Source: Lachnospiraceae bacterium
GTDB taxonomy: Bacteria > Bacillota > Clostridia > Lachnospirales > Lachnospiraceae
Assembly (NCBI GenBank): GCA_017441585.1
Contig: JAFRWW010000043.1
Span: 28,962 to 92,961, forward strand
Direction of reading: 5' to 3'
DNA: 64,000 nt
The notes under the pieces are model-generated. The model did no database searches and was not told where the DNA came from. It saw only the letters and a program-made list of their open reading frames with translations. Each line of letters opens with the position of its first letter. Position 1 is the stretch's first letter. The position numbers were made by a program, and so were the translations under genes. This document shows positions 25,863 to 35,220 of this stretch, one piece after another.

Positions 25863-26004
25863 AATCATCCTGAGGCTTCATCCGACGCATATCACATCAC
25901 GAAGTGGTGTGATGCCGCCCTTTTGGTGTCATAAGGAATCCACCACTACGTGGTACCCCTTATGACGAATGACGAGGGGTTGCGAAGCAACAGGAAGGAT
26001 CTTT
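25863..26004 (-). repeat. Composite REP-like element with nested hairpins
   Basis: The ends match the two halves of the dispersed palindrome (ATCATCCTGAGG ... GGAAGGATCTT). Between them lie three further hairpins: 25887-25915 (ATCACATCAC/GTGGTGTGAT), 25928-25966 (GTCATAAGG/CCTTATGAC with an inner CCAC...GTGG) and 25979-25991 (GTTGC-GAA-GCAAC). It occupies most of the 272-nt gap between glyQS and the flavoprotein gene. No coding sequence is seen. Confidence 0.6.
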
Positions 26005-26060
26005 CTTATGCTCTTGCCCTACACAGTCAGTCCATCCCTTACAGTCTGAATGACCATTAT

Positions 26061-27458
26061 TTAAAACTTAAACTTATCCTCAAAGTAATCCAAAAGATCC
26101 GCTATAGCCACTCTCTCCTGCTCCATGGAATCCCTGAATCTGACGGTAACCGCGTTATCCGTCTCGGAATCAAAGTCATAGGTCACGCAGAAAGGAGTAC
26201 CGATCTCATCCTGCCTGCGGTATCTCTTTCCGATATTACCCCTGTCGTCAAACTCACAGTTGTACTTGGCAGTGAGCATATCGAACACCTTCTCTGCAGG
26301 CTCTGAAAGCTTCTTTGAAAGAGGCAGCACGCCGATCTTTACGGGCGCCAGAGCGGGATGAAAATGCAGTACCGTACGTACATCGGGAGCCTCTTCGGTT
26401 CCTATATTCTCCTCGTCATAGGCTGCGCAAAGGAAAGCAAGAACCACACGGTCCGCACCCAGTGAAGGCTCGATGACGAAGGGCAGATACTTCTCATTCT
26501 TTGTATCATCAAAGTATGTCATATCCTGACCGGATACATTCTGATGCTGGGTCAGGTCATAGTCGGTTCTGTCAGCTATGCCCCAGAGCTCGCCCCAGCC
26601 AAAGGGGAAGAGGAACTCGATATCCGTGGTAGCCCTGGAATAGAAGGACAGCTCTTCCTTCTCATGATCCCTGACTCTCATCTGCTCATCCTTCATGCCC
26701 AGGCTCTTGAGCCAGTCGATACAGAACTTTTTCCAATATGCAAACCACTCAAGATCGGTATCGGGCTCACAGAAGAACTCCAGCTCCATCTGCTCAAACT
26801 CACGGGTCCTGAAGGTAAAGTTACCGGGAGTGATCTCATTTCTGAAGGACTTTCCTATCTGACCGATACCAAAGGGTATCTTCTTTCTGGAAGTACGCTG
26901 TACATTTTTGAAATTGACAAATATACCCTGGGCCGTCTCGGGACGAAGGTAAACCGTATTCTTGGCATCCTCCGTCACGCCCTGGAAGGTCTTAAACATC
27001 AGGTTAAACTGTCTGATATCGGTAAACTCATGTCCGCCGCAGGAAGGACAGGGCACGTTGTTGCTCTTAATGAACTCAGCCATCTCCTCCTGTGAGAAAG
27101 CATCCACGCTCTTTTCAAGGGTGATACCTTTCTCGGCCGCATAATCCTCTATTATCTTATCCGCACGGAATCTCTCATGGCACTGCTTGCAGTCCATCAA
27201 AGGATCGGAAAAGCTGCCCAGGTGTCCTGATGCCACCCAGGTCTGGGGATTCATCAGGATAGCACAGTCCACGCCCACATTGTACTTATTCTCCTGGATG
27301 AACTTCTGCCACCAGGCCTTCTTTACGTTGTTCTTAAGCTCCACGCCCAGATTTCCGTAATCCCAGGTATTAGCCAGTCCTCCGTAGATCTCTGAGCCCG
27401 GATATACGAACCCTCTTGCCTTTGCCAGCGCGGCGATTTTCTCCATTGTGTATTCCAT
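26061..27458 (-). CDS. glyQS: Glycyl-tRNA synthetase, single-chain type
   Basis: A 465-residue class II synthetase of the alpha2 (eukaryote/archaea-like) type found in many Firmicutes. It starts [20 protein letters not shown] after a short leader and contains [20 protein letters not shown]. Motif 2 is near [21 protein letters not shown], and motif 3 in [18 protein letters not shown]. The anticodon-binding domain occupies the last 110 residues ([21 protein letters not shown]). Zinc-type CPSCGGHEF is also present. RBS GGAGAAATAAA. The upstream gap is only 56 nt, too short for a T-box leader. Confidence 0.98.
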   Translation of the reverse strand: MEYTMEKIAALAKARGFVYPGSEIYGGLANTWDYGNLGVELKNNVKKAWWQKFIQENKYNVGVDCAILMNPQTWVASGHLGSFSDPLMDCKQCHERFRADKIIEDYAAEKGITLEKSVDAFSQEEMAEFIKSNNVPCPSCGGHEFTDIRQFNLMFKTFQGVTEDAKNTVYLRPETAQGIFVNFKNVQRTSRKKIPFGIGQIGKSFRNEITPGNFTFRTREFEQMELEFFCEPDTDLEWFAYWKKFCIDWLKSLGMKDEQMRVRDHEKEELSFYSRATTDIEFLFPFGWGELWGIADRTDYDLTQHQNVSGQDMTYFDDTKNEKYLPFVIEPSLGADRVVLAFLCAAYDEENIGTEEAPDVRTVLHFHPALAPVKIGVLPLSKKLSEPAEKVFDMLTAKYNCEFDDRGNIGKRYRRQDEIGTPFCVTYDFDSETDNAVTVRFRDSMEQERVAIADLLDYFEDKFKF

Positions 27459-27514
27459 TTTATTTCTCCTTTCATAATGAAACTTGGGAACCTTCCTTCA
27501 TTTCATTCTTTGTT

Positions 27515-28294
27515 TCACTCATCTTTCTTTTCAAACAAAGCTCTTTTATATATAACATAAGCCCTGCCGTCGCCGTCACACACGGCGCTCTTTTTACCGG
27601 TCAGGGTCACATTATCACTGTAGTACAAAATTTTACCCGGGACCTTAAGCTCTGCCCGCTCGCCGGTGACAGCCGCCATGTACCCCTTAATCTCATCCTT
27701 CCTGAAAGACAAAAGCTTGCTCCCGTCTTCCTTATAAAAGGATGCATCCGCACTGATCCCGTATTTTCCAAGATTATCCACGGGACACACGTACAGTTCC
27801 TCTCCGTTAAACAGCCTGTAGCTGGCGTCAGAGTCATATTCCATCACCAGCCTGGCCCGGCCCTTTGAAACATTCACGTTTTTTAATTTAACCGGCTTCG
27901 GTGAAGCTGAGGTAGTCTCAAAGGTCTTTATCTCATCTTCCACAAAGGACTTAAGCTCATCTTCATTATATCTGCCCTTTTCAAAGTTTTCATTCACCGT
28001 AACCTTAAGGGTGTGATCTTTTGCAATGTCAATAAAGGTTTCGCCTGCATCAGTATCCTCGATGGAGCCATCTCCATCGGCAGCATCCTCGGAAACTGAG
28101 AAAGCATCCTTTGAACTGTCCTTGAATATCCCGCCGATACCTTTAAAAATGAGTACAATCATCCCTATCAAAAACAGCAGCGCCAGTATATTTAAAATAT
28201 AAGCCCGAATGATCCGCGCACGCTTTCTCTTATTTTTCCTGCGGCGCGTCCCTCTGCGGCGTCTTTGTCTGTCCCGATTATCGTATGCGCTCAT
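27515..28294 (-). CDS. Single-pass membrane protein of unknown function
   Basis: A 259-residue protein I do not recognise. It begins with a strongly basic cytoplasmic segment (RRRRGTRRRKNKRKRAR) and then one transmembrane helix (about 30-52, AYILNILALLFLIGMIVLIF). The outer part is acidic (SEDAADGDGSIEDTDAGE) and followed by a soluble domain of about 180 residues. Orientation is predicted inside-to-outside by the positive-inside rule. It lies between recO and glyQS in the same direction, 56 nt before glyQS. A conserved envelope protein of Lachnospiraceae is a fair guess, but no function can be assigned. Confidence 0.75.
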   Translation of the reverse strand: MSAYDNRDRQRRRRGTRRRKNKRKRARIIRAYILNILALLFLIGMIVLIFKGIGGIFKDSSKDAFSVSEDAADGDGSIEDTDAGETFIDIAKDHTLKVTVNENFEKGRYNEDELKSFVEDEIKTFETTSASPKPVKLKNVNVSKGRARLVMEYDSDASYRLFNGEELYVCPVDNLGKYGISADASFYKEDGSKLLSFRKDEIKGYMAAVTGERAELKVPGKILYYSDNVTLTGKKSAVCDGDGRAYVIYKRALFEKKDE

Positions 28295-28432
28295 ACGTCC
28301 CTTTGTTTCAAAAACTCCCTCTGACAGTTTTCGTGACCGGTCTCTCTCAAACTGCTTAAAAAACCAATATATTTTAACATAAATGATAAAATTTTACCAC
28401 ACAAACTTTATTATCCCGTATCAGCCTAGAAT

Positions 28433-29092
28433 TCAGGTCAGGATCATATCCAGGCTGTTGAAATGCCGGCCAATGAAACGCCTGCACAGATCGTCACACA
28501 GATCACTGATCTCGGCAAGCACATTATCGCTCACTGAAAAAGCAAACAGTTTCTTTAAAGGAGCAGTCTCCACATAATATAGAGCATACTCAGCCCCCTC
28601 CGAAAGCTTATCCATGTTATCCCTGCCGGGATATTCGCCGTTCACCATCAGCGTCCTTAATTCAAACACTCGACGGACAAGATTCTGATCCAGCACAGGC
28701 TCGGCCCCACAGGTCTTTGTCAGTGCGCGCAGTGACGTGTACAAAAGCTTAAACATCTCCAGGTCATCATTATTTTCTCTGGTATAATAGTCCGCCACTT
28801 CCAGAAAATACATTCCCATGCAGGAAGCCTCAAAGTCACTTCTCAGCTTTTCAAAAAACTCACTAACGGCAAAATCCATGAAGGAATAGGCATCCCTGCC
28901 GGGAAAAGCCTGGAGCTGTCCATACGAAAAAGGAGAGCAGGCTGCCAGAAACTTACTGTTCTGACGTCTTACTCCCTTTGCAAAAACTGTTATCTTACCG
29001 AAATCCGAAGTCAGCATGACCAGTCGCTTGTCATACTCTCCCAGATTTGAAGTTTTCAGGACTATCGCCTGTGTTGTTATGAATTGATTCAT
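28433..29092 (-). CDS. recO: DNA repair protein RecO
   Basis: A 219-residue RecO, a mediator of RecA loading in the RecFOR pathway. The N-terminal OB fold is clear: TTQAIVLKTSNLGEYDKRLV, then MLTSDFGKITVFAKGVRRQN and KFLAACSPFSYG. The helical C-terminal part carries LLYTSLRALT and FELRTLMVNGEYPG. It is a little shorter than the usual 240-250 residues, and the C-terminal zinc cysteines of some RecO proteins are not obvious. It follows era in the same direction, an arrangement common in Firmicutes, with a 121-nt gap containing a degenerate REP-like palindrome (29160-29195). Confidence 0.93.
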   Translation of the reverse strand: MNQFITTQAIVLKTSNLGEYDKRLVMLTSDFGKITVFAKGVRRQNSKFLAACSPFSYGQLQAFPGRDAYSFMDFAVSEFFEKLRSDFEASCMGMYFLEVADYYTRENNDDLEMFKLLYTSLRALTKTCGAEPVLDQNLVRRVFELRTLMVNGEYPGRDNMDKLSEGAEYALYYVETAPLKKLFAFSVSDNVLAEISDLCDDLCRRFIGRHFNSLDMILT

Positions 29093-29213
29093 TTCATTTA
29101 TGCCATGCTTTTACTCAGGCCACTAACAATTCCATTTTTTCAGATGATTTAATCTTTCAGAATTCTTCTTCGTTTCACTCCTCGTAAATGACAATAGGTC
29201 AAATTATATAATC

Positions 29214-30107
29214 TCACAATTCCTTCTTGTCATATCCAAAATTCTTAACAAGGTAATCGGAATCCCGCCAGTCCTTTTTCACCTTAACAAAAAGCTTAAG
29301 ATTCACGTGACAGCCCAGCATACGCTCAATCTGTCCCCTGGCCCTGATACCGATTTGCTTGAGCATGCTTCCGCCCTTTCCTATGATGATGCCCTTGTGT
29401 GAATCGCGCTCACAGATTATGGTGGCTTCAATGGTCACCAGTTTCGACGTCTCCGTCATGGCATCTATGGCTACGGCTATTCCATGGGGAATCTCATCGG
29501 ACAGTAAATACAGAGCCGACTCTCTCACCATCTCTGCCGCGATCTGTTTTTCAGGCTGGTCAGTGACTGTATCTTCATCATAGAAAGGCATCCCCTCAGG
29601 CAAATACTCAAATATGGTATTTATAAGTTCTTCCTTATTTGTCCCTTTAAGCGCGGAAACCGGCACTATCTCGGCAAATTCATGTTCCTTTGAGTAGGCT
29701 GCTATGACTCCCAGCACCTCATCTTTTTTTATCTTGTCTATCTTGTTGATGATAAGGATCACGGGAGTGTCGGTGTGCTTTAATTTCTCGATGATCTTTT
29801 TATCCTCTGGATGGATCTGGTCTCTGGCCTCCACCAGATAGAGGATGACGTCCACATCTTTAAGGGTATGCTCTGCCACAGCCACCATGTAATCACCCAG
29901 TTTATTCTTTGCCGAATGCATGCCGGGGGTATCCAGAAATACTATCTGACCTTTTTCCTCGGTATACACAGTCCTGATCCTGTTCCTCGTAGTCTGAGGC
30001 TTCGGCGATGTGATGGCTATCTTCATCCCGATTATATTATTCATCAGCGTGGATTTACCCACGTTCGGCCGTCCTATGAGCGCCGCAAATCCCGATTTCT
30101 TCATCAT
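29214..30107 (-). CDS. era: GTPase Era
   Basis: A 297-residue Era GTPase, which binds 16S rRNA and assists 30S assembly. G1 is GRPNVGKSTLMNNIIG (near 12), G2 lies in SPKPQTTRNRIRTVYT, G3 is FLDTPGMH and G4 is INKIDK. The C-terminal KH domain contains HKGIIIGKGGSMLKQIG (near 230). Two adjacent ATGs (MMKK) are possible starts; AAGGAAGAGG lies just upstream and does not separate them. Immediately upstream of the gene begins repeat array B. Confidence 0.97.
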   Translation of the reverse strand: MMKKSGFAALIGRPNVGKSTLMNNIIGMKIAITSPKPQTTRNRIRTVYTEEKGQIVFLDTPGMHSAKNKLGDYMVAVAEHTLKDVDVILYLVEARDQIHPEDKKIIEKLKHTDTPVILIINKIDKIKKDEVLGVIAAYSKEHEFAEIVPVSALKGTNKEELINTIFEYLPEGMPFYDEDTVTDQPEKQIAAEMVRESALYLLSDEIPHGIAVAIDAMTETSKLVTIEATIICERDSHKGIIIGKGGSMLKQIGIRARGQIERMLGCHVNLKLFVKVKKDWRDSDYLVKNFGYDKKEL

Positions 30108-30130
30108 TCCTCTTCCTTATCCTGTAAGTC

Positions 30131-30882
30131 CATACCCACGAAATTGACTTTTCATTTATTTCGTCCGTATTATTACACATTTTTTATACGTACTAAAACA
30201 GTTTTCCTCTGTTTCGTCCGTATGCCTTCATGACACCATACCCACGAAATTGACTTTTCATTTATTTCGTCTGTATTATTCCATATTATTCAGAATTTTT
30301 CATACGTACTAAAACAGTTTTCCTCTGTTTCGTCCGTATACCTTCATGACACCATACCTACGAAATTGGCTTTTCATTTATTTCGTCCGTATTATTACAC
30401 ATTTTTTATACGTACTAAAACAGTCTGCCTCTATTTCGTCCGTATGCCTTCATGACATCATACCTACGAAATTGACTTTTCATTTATTTCGTCCGTATTA
30501 TTCTTCGTTTTTTATACGAACCAGATCAGTTTTCCTCTGTTTCGTCCGTATGCCTTCATGACATCATACCTACGAAATTGGTTTTTCATTTATTTCGTCC
30601 GTATTATTACACATTTTTTATACGTACTAAAACAGTCTGCCTCTGTTTCGTCCGTATGCCTTCATGACACCATACCTACGAAATTGGCTTTTCATTTATT
30701 TCGTCCGTATTATTACACATTTTTTATACGTACTAAAACAGTCTGCCTCTGTTTCGTCCGTATGCCTTCATGACATCATACCTACGAAATTGGCTTTTCA
30801 TTTATTTCGTCCGTATTATTACACATTTTTTATACGTACTAAAACAGTTTCCCTCTATTTCGTCCGTATATCCTTATAACAC
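30131..30882. repeat. Tandem dyad-repeat array B
   Basis: The 852-nt gap between era and the M16 peptidase gene is filled by seven copies of a 106-bp unit (starts 30131, 30237, 30353, 30459, 30565, 30671, 30777). Each unit has two half-units. The core TTTCGTCCGTAT begins at 30159, 30212, 30265, 30328, 30381, 30434, 30487, 30540, 30593, 30646, 30699, 30752, 30805 and 30858: exactly 53 bp apart except for one 63-bp step. Inverted arms are ATACCTACGAAAT in one half-unit and ATACGTACTAAAACAG in the other. Spacers are conserved too, so it is not a CRISPR array. Same core as array A. Confidence 0.92.
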
Positions 30883-30959
30883 CATCCACACATAATGATA
30901 TCTCTAAAAGAAATATCTCTTAAAAAATCTTCTCTTAAAGGTGTTCTCAAAAAAACATC

Positions 30960-33900
30960 CTAAAACAGATTCTTAACTTCCTTAAACTTATCCTTACACT
31001 CTTCCACCTTATTCTCAGAGCCGATGACGCACAGATACCCCTGGTCGATCACCGCCTTAAGATAAGCCGAAAGTCCCCTGATGGTATTGACATCACAGGA
31101 GAGTACCTCATCCCTTTCCTTCTGGACGAACTCATCAGTTATGCCCTGGAGGAACATGCCGCGGCTCCGGTCGGCCTGCATATGGGGCGTGCGGGGAACA
31201 TCAGTCTCGGATATGGTCCCTATAATAAACTTCCTCATATCCCTGTCAGACACATCAAAGCCCAGCACATAATCAAAGGCCTCTTTATATACTTCCAGCG
31301 TGCGGTCCAGATTCGGATCACGGTATGAAACAAAGTCAAGGTATCCGAAACAGTTAACCTTGAACATGCCTCCGTAAGCACCGCCTAAAAGCCTTACATT
31401 CTTCCATAGATACTCATAGGACATAATGGACTTAAGCACCTTAAGAGCGCCGTTATACTTAAAGCCCGCAGCCATATAATCTCCGCCCATGGCCACATAC
31501 TGCACCTGGGAAGCGCACTTGAAGCCTTCATTCAAAGCTCCCAGCGCCTTTCTGCACTCGGCCTTCACAGGCTTCTCATCGAAAAGCTCTGCCGCAAAAT
31601 CAGCTATCTTTCCCTTTAACTCCTCATACGCCTGTCTGCTGCCGCCAAAGTCCACCAGCAGATTGGCCTTGAGATAGGTGAGTTTCAGCACCTCCCTTAG
31701 TTTCTTCGATATTTCCTCTTTCTTGTTATCAAAATCGGCCAGAAGTTCATCCACAAATCTGTAATACTCAAACCCGCTTATGGCATCGGAAAATGCGGAT
31801 ACGCCGTGATAATAGGAATCCATCCTGCCCACAGCGAATGAATGTCCCGCAGACATCATAGCCATCTGGAAGCGGCTCTTTGTCATCATCAGAATTTCCC
31901 TGATGCGGTCATGCTCCTCCAGTTTTTCCCTGAAAAGGATCTCCTTAGCCATCCTGATCACAAAGTCCAGTTTGTCATACAGATATGAAGCCTCCAGCAC
32001 CAGATATGAAGTAAATTCCTGGGAACCCACCTTTCTGTATGGCGACACGTTGACGCTCATGCCGCCGGTCTGTGCATTAATCTCATTGGTCAGCTCAAAA
32101 TATGAATAATTCTCCGTGGAGATCAGCCCCATCAGGCTCTTCAAAAGTCCCACATAACCGTGATACTCGGCAGGCACATTAGCCATCTCAAACATGATAT
32201 TCAGATATCCTATACCGTTTGAATCCACCTCATGAAACAGATATCTGATACCGTCCTCCTCGGAGTATTCATTGCAGGAAGGCTTTATCTTCTTATCAAT
32301 ATCTGCTATCTCCAAAAGAGGTATAGTCAAAAGTTCTTCCTGGGTGGAAGGCTCCTCCTGATACTTTTTAAGCGCCACCGTATCTGCGGCAATGGCCTTA
32401 ACCTCATCCTCACTTAAAGACTGTCTGTACGCTTCCAGCTTATCGGCCAGTTTCTTATCATTTATATCCGTAAGGCCCCTGACCGGCTTAGCTATCACGA
32501 AGGCACAGTGCTTATTATCCAAGATATACTTTCTGATCAGCTGCTCAAAATATCCGGTATCGATCTGACCCTTAAGGAACTCTATGGTGCTGACGGCACT
32601 TATGTGCATAAAGGGGTCAGACTCATCATAGAGCCAGCTGTCAAGACACTGTAGACCATACATCAATCCCTTGGGATAAGACCCGAAATCCGCCTCACGA
32701 TACTTGAATTCAAAATAGTTTATGCCGGCTTCCAGAGCCTTTTTATTAAGGCCTTCGGCGCAAAGATTTTCCAGAGTATCCCTCACCAGGCCGATAAAAC
32801 GGTCCTTATCTTCATATTTTGCATTTTTGACGGTTATGGAAAAGGTGGGCTGATATATGCTGTTTTCATATCCACCCATGACATCGGCGCCGATGCCTTC
32901 CTTTATGAGCTTATCCTTAAGAGGCGCTCCGGGAGCGGACAAAAGCGTATAGTCCAGTATCTGGAAAGCGAGGTAAAGATTGCGGTCCAGCACCGTATCC
33001 ACCACATATCCCAGATCAAAATAAGTATTGTTTTCTACAGGCTCCTCCGCGGAAATACCATACTCCATCTCCACCGTCTTCATCTCATCAAAAGGCTGCT
33101 GGAATTTTATATCCGTCGCCGGATCTATGCGGTCATATTTTGACAGATACTCCTGATCCAGCCAGTCAAGACGCTCCGCCATATCACAGTTTCCGTACAG
33201 GTAGATATAGGAATTCGATGGATGATAATAGCGCTTATGAAAAGCGATAAAGTCCTCATATGACAGGGAAGGTATATCCTGCGGATCTCCGCCGGAATCA
33301 TTGGCATAGCAGGTATCGGGATAAAGAGTCTGCATGGCCTTTCTGCCTATGACCTCATCCGGTGAGGAATATGCTCCCTTCATCTCATTGTAGACCACGC
33401 CGTTTATCGTGATCTCACTGTCTCCGGAAGCTTTATCAGCCATCTCGGACAGTGCTGCCTTGAGAGCCTCACAATCATGTGATTTTTCGCATGTATCACA
33501 GGCGGTTCCATCTTCGGTGTCGCAGGATATGCCGTTAATATCCATCCCGCCTTCCACCTCGTAATGCCAGCCCTCCTGCTTAAAGATCTGGGGCCTGTCA
33601 TAGATATTTGGATGAAATACGGCGTCCATATACACGTCGCAAAGATTCTTAAAATCCTTGTCATTGCAGCTGGCCACAGGATATACGGTCTTGTCCGGAT
33701 ATGTCATGGCATTCAGAAAAGTGTTAAGGGAGCCCTTTGCCAGCTCCACAAAAGGATCCTTGGGGGGATACTTCTTCGAACCGCAGAGCACGGAATGCTC
33801 CATTATATGCGGAACGCCCCTGCTGTCCTGGGGCGGAGTCCTGAAGCCGATATAAAAAACCTTGTTATCATCTTCATTTTCCAGCACAAAGATCCTGGCG

Positions 33901-33992
33901 CCGGTCTTTTTGTGAGACAAAAGGTAACCGGTACTCTTTAACTCCTCCACTTCTCTTTTTTCTTTCAGTTCATATTTTTCACTTATATTCAT
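30960..33992 (-). CDS. M16C peptidase (presequence-protease/insulinase family)
   Basis: A 1010-residue zinc metallopeptidase of the PreP-like M16C family: two M16 halves in one chain that close around a peptide. The inverted zinc motif HxxEH is present as PHIMEHSVLCGSKKYPPKDP (near residue 64), followed by LAKGSLNTFLNAMTYPDKT. The third metal ligand is expected in the NEMKGAYSSPDEV region. The second half starts near 530. Unlike typical members it has a Cys-rich insertion (CDTEDGTACDTCEKSHDCE, about 155-173) just before the NEMKGAYS block. No signal peptide, so probably cytoplasmic peptide degradation. Confidence 0.93.
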   Translation of the reverse strand: MNISEKYELKEKREVEELKSTGYLLSHKKTGARIFVLENEDDNKVFYIGFRTPPQDSRGVPHIMEHSVLCGSKKYPPKDPFVELAKGSLNTFLNAMTYPDKTVYPVASCNDKDFKNLCDVYMDAVFHPNIYDRPQIFKQEGWHYEVEGGMDINGISCDTEDGTACDTCEKSHDCEALKAALSEMADKASGDSEITINGVVYNEMKGAYSSPDEVIGRKAMQTLYPDTCYANDSGGDPQDIPSLSYEDFIAFHKRYYHPSNSYIYLYGNCDMAERLDWLDQEYLSKYDRIDPATDIKFQQPFDEMKTVEMEYGISAEEPVENNTYFDLGYVVDTVLDRNLYLAFQILDYTLLSAPGAPLKDKLIKEGIGADVMGGYENSIYQPTFSITVKNAKYEDKDRFIGLVRDTLENLCAEGLNKKALEAGINYFEFKYREADFGSYPKGLMYGLQCLDSWLYDESDPFMHISAVSTIEFLKGQIDTGYFEQLIRKYILDNKHCAFVIAKPVRGLTDINDKKLADKLEAYRQSLSEDEVKAIAADTVALKKYQEEPSTQEELLTIPLLEIADIDKKIKPSCNEYSEEDGIRYLFHEVDSNGIGYLNIMFEMANVPAEYHGYVGLLKSLMGLISTENYSYFELTNEINAQTGGMSVNVSPYRKVGSQEFTSYLVLEASYLYDKLDFVIRMAKEILFREKLEEHDRIREILMMTKSRFQMAMMSAGHSFAVGRMDSYYHGVSAFSDAISGFEYYRFVDELLADFDNKKEEISKKLREVLKLTYLKANLLVDFGGSRQAYEELKGKIADFAAELFDEKPVKAECRKALGALNEGFKCASQVQYVAMGGDYMAAGFKYNGALKVLKSIMSYEYLWKNVRLLGGAYGGMFKVNCFGYLDFVSYRDPNLDRTLEVYKEAFDYVLGFDVSDRDMRKFIIGTISETDVPRTPHMQADRSRGMFLQGITDEFVQKERDEVLSCDVNTIRGLSAYLKAVIDQGYLCVIGSENKVEECKDKFKEVKNLF

Positions 33993-34074
33993 TTAATCCT
34001 CCAAAAAAATTTAATCCGGTCTATTCTCTGTACTAATCCTAGAAAAGCCCTTATATCCTGATCATTAAAACATT

Positions 34075-34968
34075 TCATTCCACATGAGTATGGGTAAAGA
34101 GATGATCCTCACAGTATTCAAAACTGCCCTTGCACTTTGAACAGTATCTGAAGGTCATATCGGGGGCGTCCTTTTCCGTGACGCCGCAGACTGCGCATTT
34201 ATGCATGGGGCGGGATTCGGGATCATAAGCTCCCTTGTGGACGGAAAAGCCCTTATAAGACTTAGGCCTAGGGCTGTTACTCTTAAATACGGGACCCGAT
34301 GGTCTCCTGCCTCTGCGGTTCATTACCATGAGGATGATAAAATTCAATACGGAAAGTATAATGATCGCATTGGGCACAATAGAGTAAATCTTGAAAGACA
34401 TCACATACGAAGCCATATCCCAAAGAATAAAAGCAGCCTCGATATAAGCCAACACCTTCATCCTGATGGGAATTATAAACATGAACCGCACCTGCATATC
34501 CGGCACCGTCATGGCAAAGGCCATGATCACGGATACGTTTATGTAATAGGTCGACGTACAGTTACTGATATACTGGCCCATGGCATCTGCAGGAATATGA
34601 AGAAGCAATCCTCCTACGCCATAAAGCACAAATGCACCTATCAGCACAAAAAGGATCCCTGAAAACACATAAAAGGTATATCTGAAACTTCCCCATATCC
34701 GCTCCAGGATACGGCCGATGCTGTATATGAAAAAGATATTTATGATCGTGAATATTCCAAAGGCGTATGGCGGGATCAGAAGCCATGTGAAGATACGCCA
34801 CAGCTGTAAATTATGAATGATGGCATGTGGATTGAGTGTGATCAACTGATATGCTCCTGGCAAGGCGATTTCGATAACATATCCCAGTGCATACATGCAG
34901 ACAATATAAAGTGACAGGTTCGGGATGGCAAACTTCCCGAACTTGCGCTCAAGATCATATATATTCAT
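34075..34968 (-). CDS. Rhomboid-like membrane protein with C-terminal zinc-ribbon
   Basis: A 297-residue protein with about six transmembrane helices (residues 15-220), then a basic linker and a C-terminal four-Cys motif (CAVCG ... YCSKC with further Cys/His, about 255-290). The membrane part resembles rhomboid/derlin folds: LNPHAIIHNLQLWRIFTWLLIP matches the rhomboid N-terminal WR block in shortened form (QLWRIFTW). I see no GxSG catalytic serine or the second-helix His, so it is probably not a protease. The zinc ribbon might recruit partners. It is the gene directly upstream of the M16 peptidase (82 nt), in the same direction. Confidence 0.7.
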   Translation of the reverse strand: MNIYDLERKFGKFAIPNLSLYIVCMYALGYVIEIALPGAYQLITLNPHAIIHNLQLWRIFTWLLIPPYAFGIFTIINIFFIYSIGRILERIWGSFRYTFYVFSGILFVLIGAFVLYGVGGLLLHIPADAMGQYISNCTSTYYINVSVIMAFAMTVPDMQVRFMFIIPIRMKVLAYIEAAFILWDMASYVMSFKIYSIVPNAIIILSVLNFIILMVMNRRGRRPSGPVFKSNSPRPKSYKGFSVHKGAYDPESRPMHKCAVCGVTEKDAPDMTFRYCSKCKGSFEYCEDHLFTHTHVE

Positions 34969-35058
34969 GTTCTACCTCAACTTAATTTTATATTATTTGT
35001 CATTCTGATCGTAATGAAGAATCCTGTCAGAATAGAGTTATATTAAAGCCTCATCTTT

Positions 35059-35186
35059 CAAGATCCTTCGTCGCTTTGCTCCTCAGGATGACAGTAAATC
35101 TACCAAATGGCAGTAAATCTACCAAATGGCAGTAAATCTACCGAATGGCAGTAAATCTGCCAAATGGCAGTAAATCTACCGAATGG
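35059..35186. repeat. REP-like palindrome joined to a 19-bp tandem repeat
   Basis: A copy of the dispersed palindrome (AAGATCCTTCG ... CTCAGGATGACAG, 35059-35094) runs straight into five copies of a 19-bp repeat, CAGTAAATCTACCAAATGG, at 35092, 35111, 35130, 35149 and 35168. Variation is confined to two positions (CCAAA/CCGAA, TACC/TGCC). It fills the gap between the LRR gene stop and the rhomboid-like gene, together with a degenerate palindrome at 35001-35030. Confidence 0.8.
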
Positions 35187-35220
35187 CAATATCATGATCC
35201 ATTTCAGAATACTGCAATTA

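Noticed and set aside
30131..30882. CRISPR array
   Set aside because: Repeats are regular, but the spacers are themselves conserved between units and no cas genes are present.
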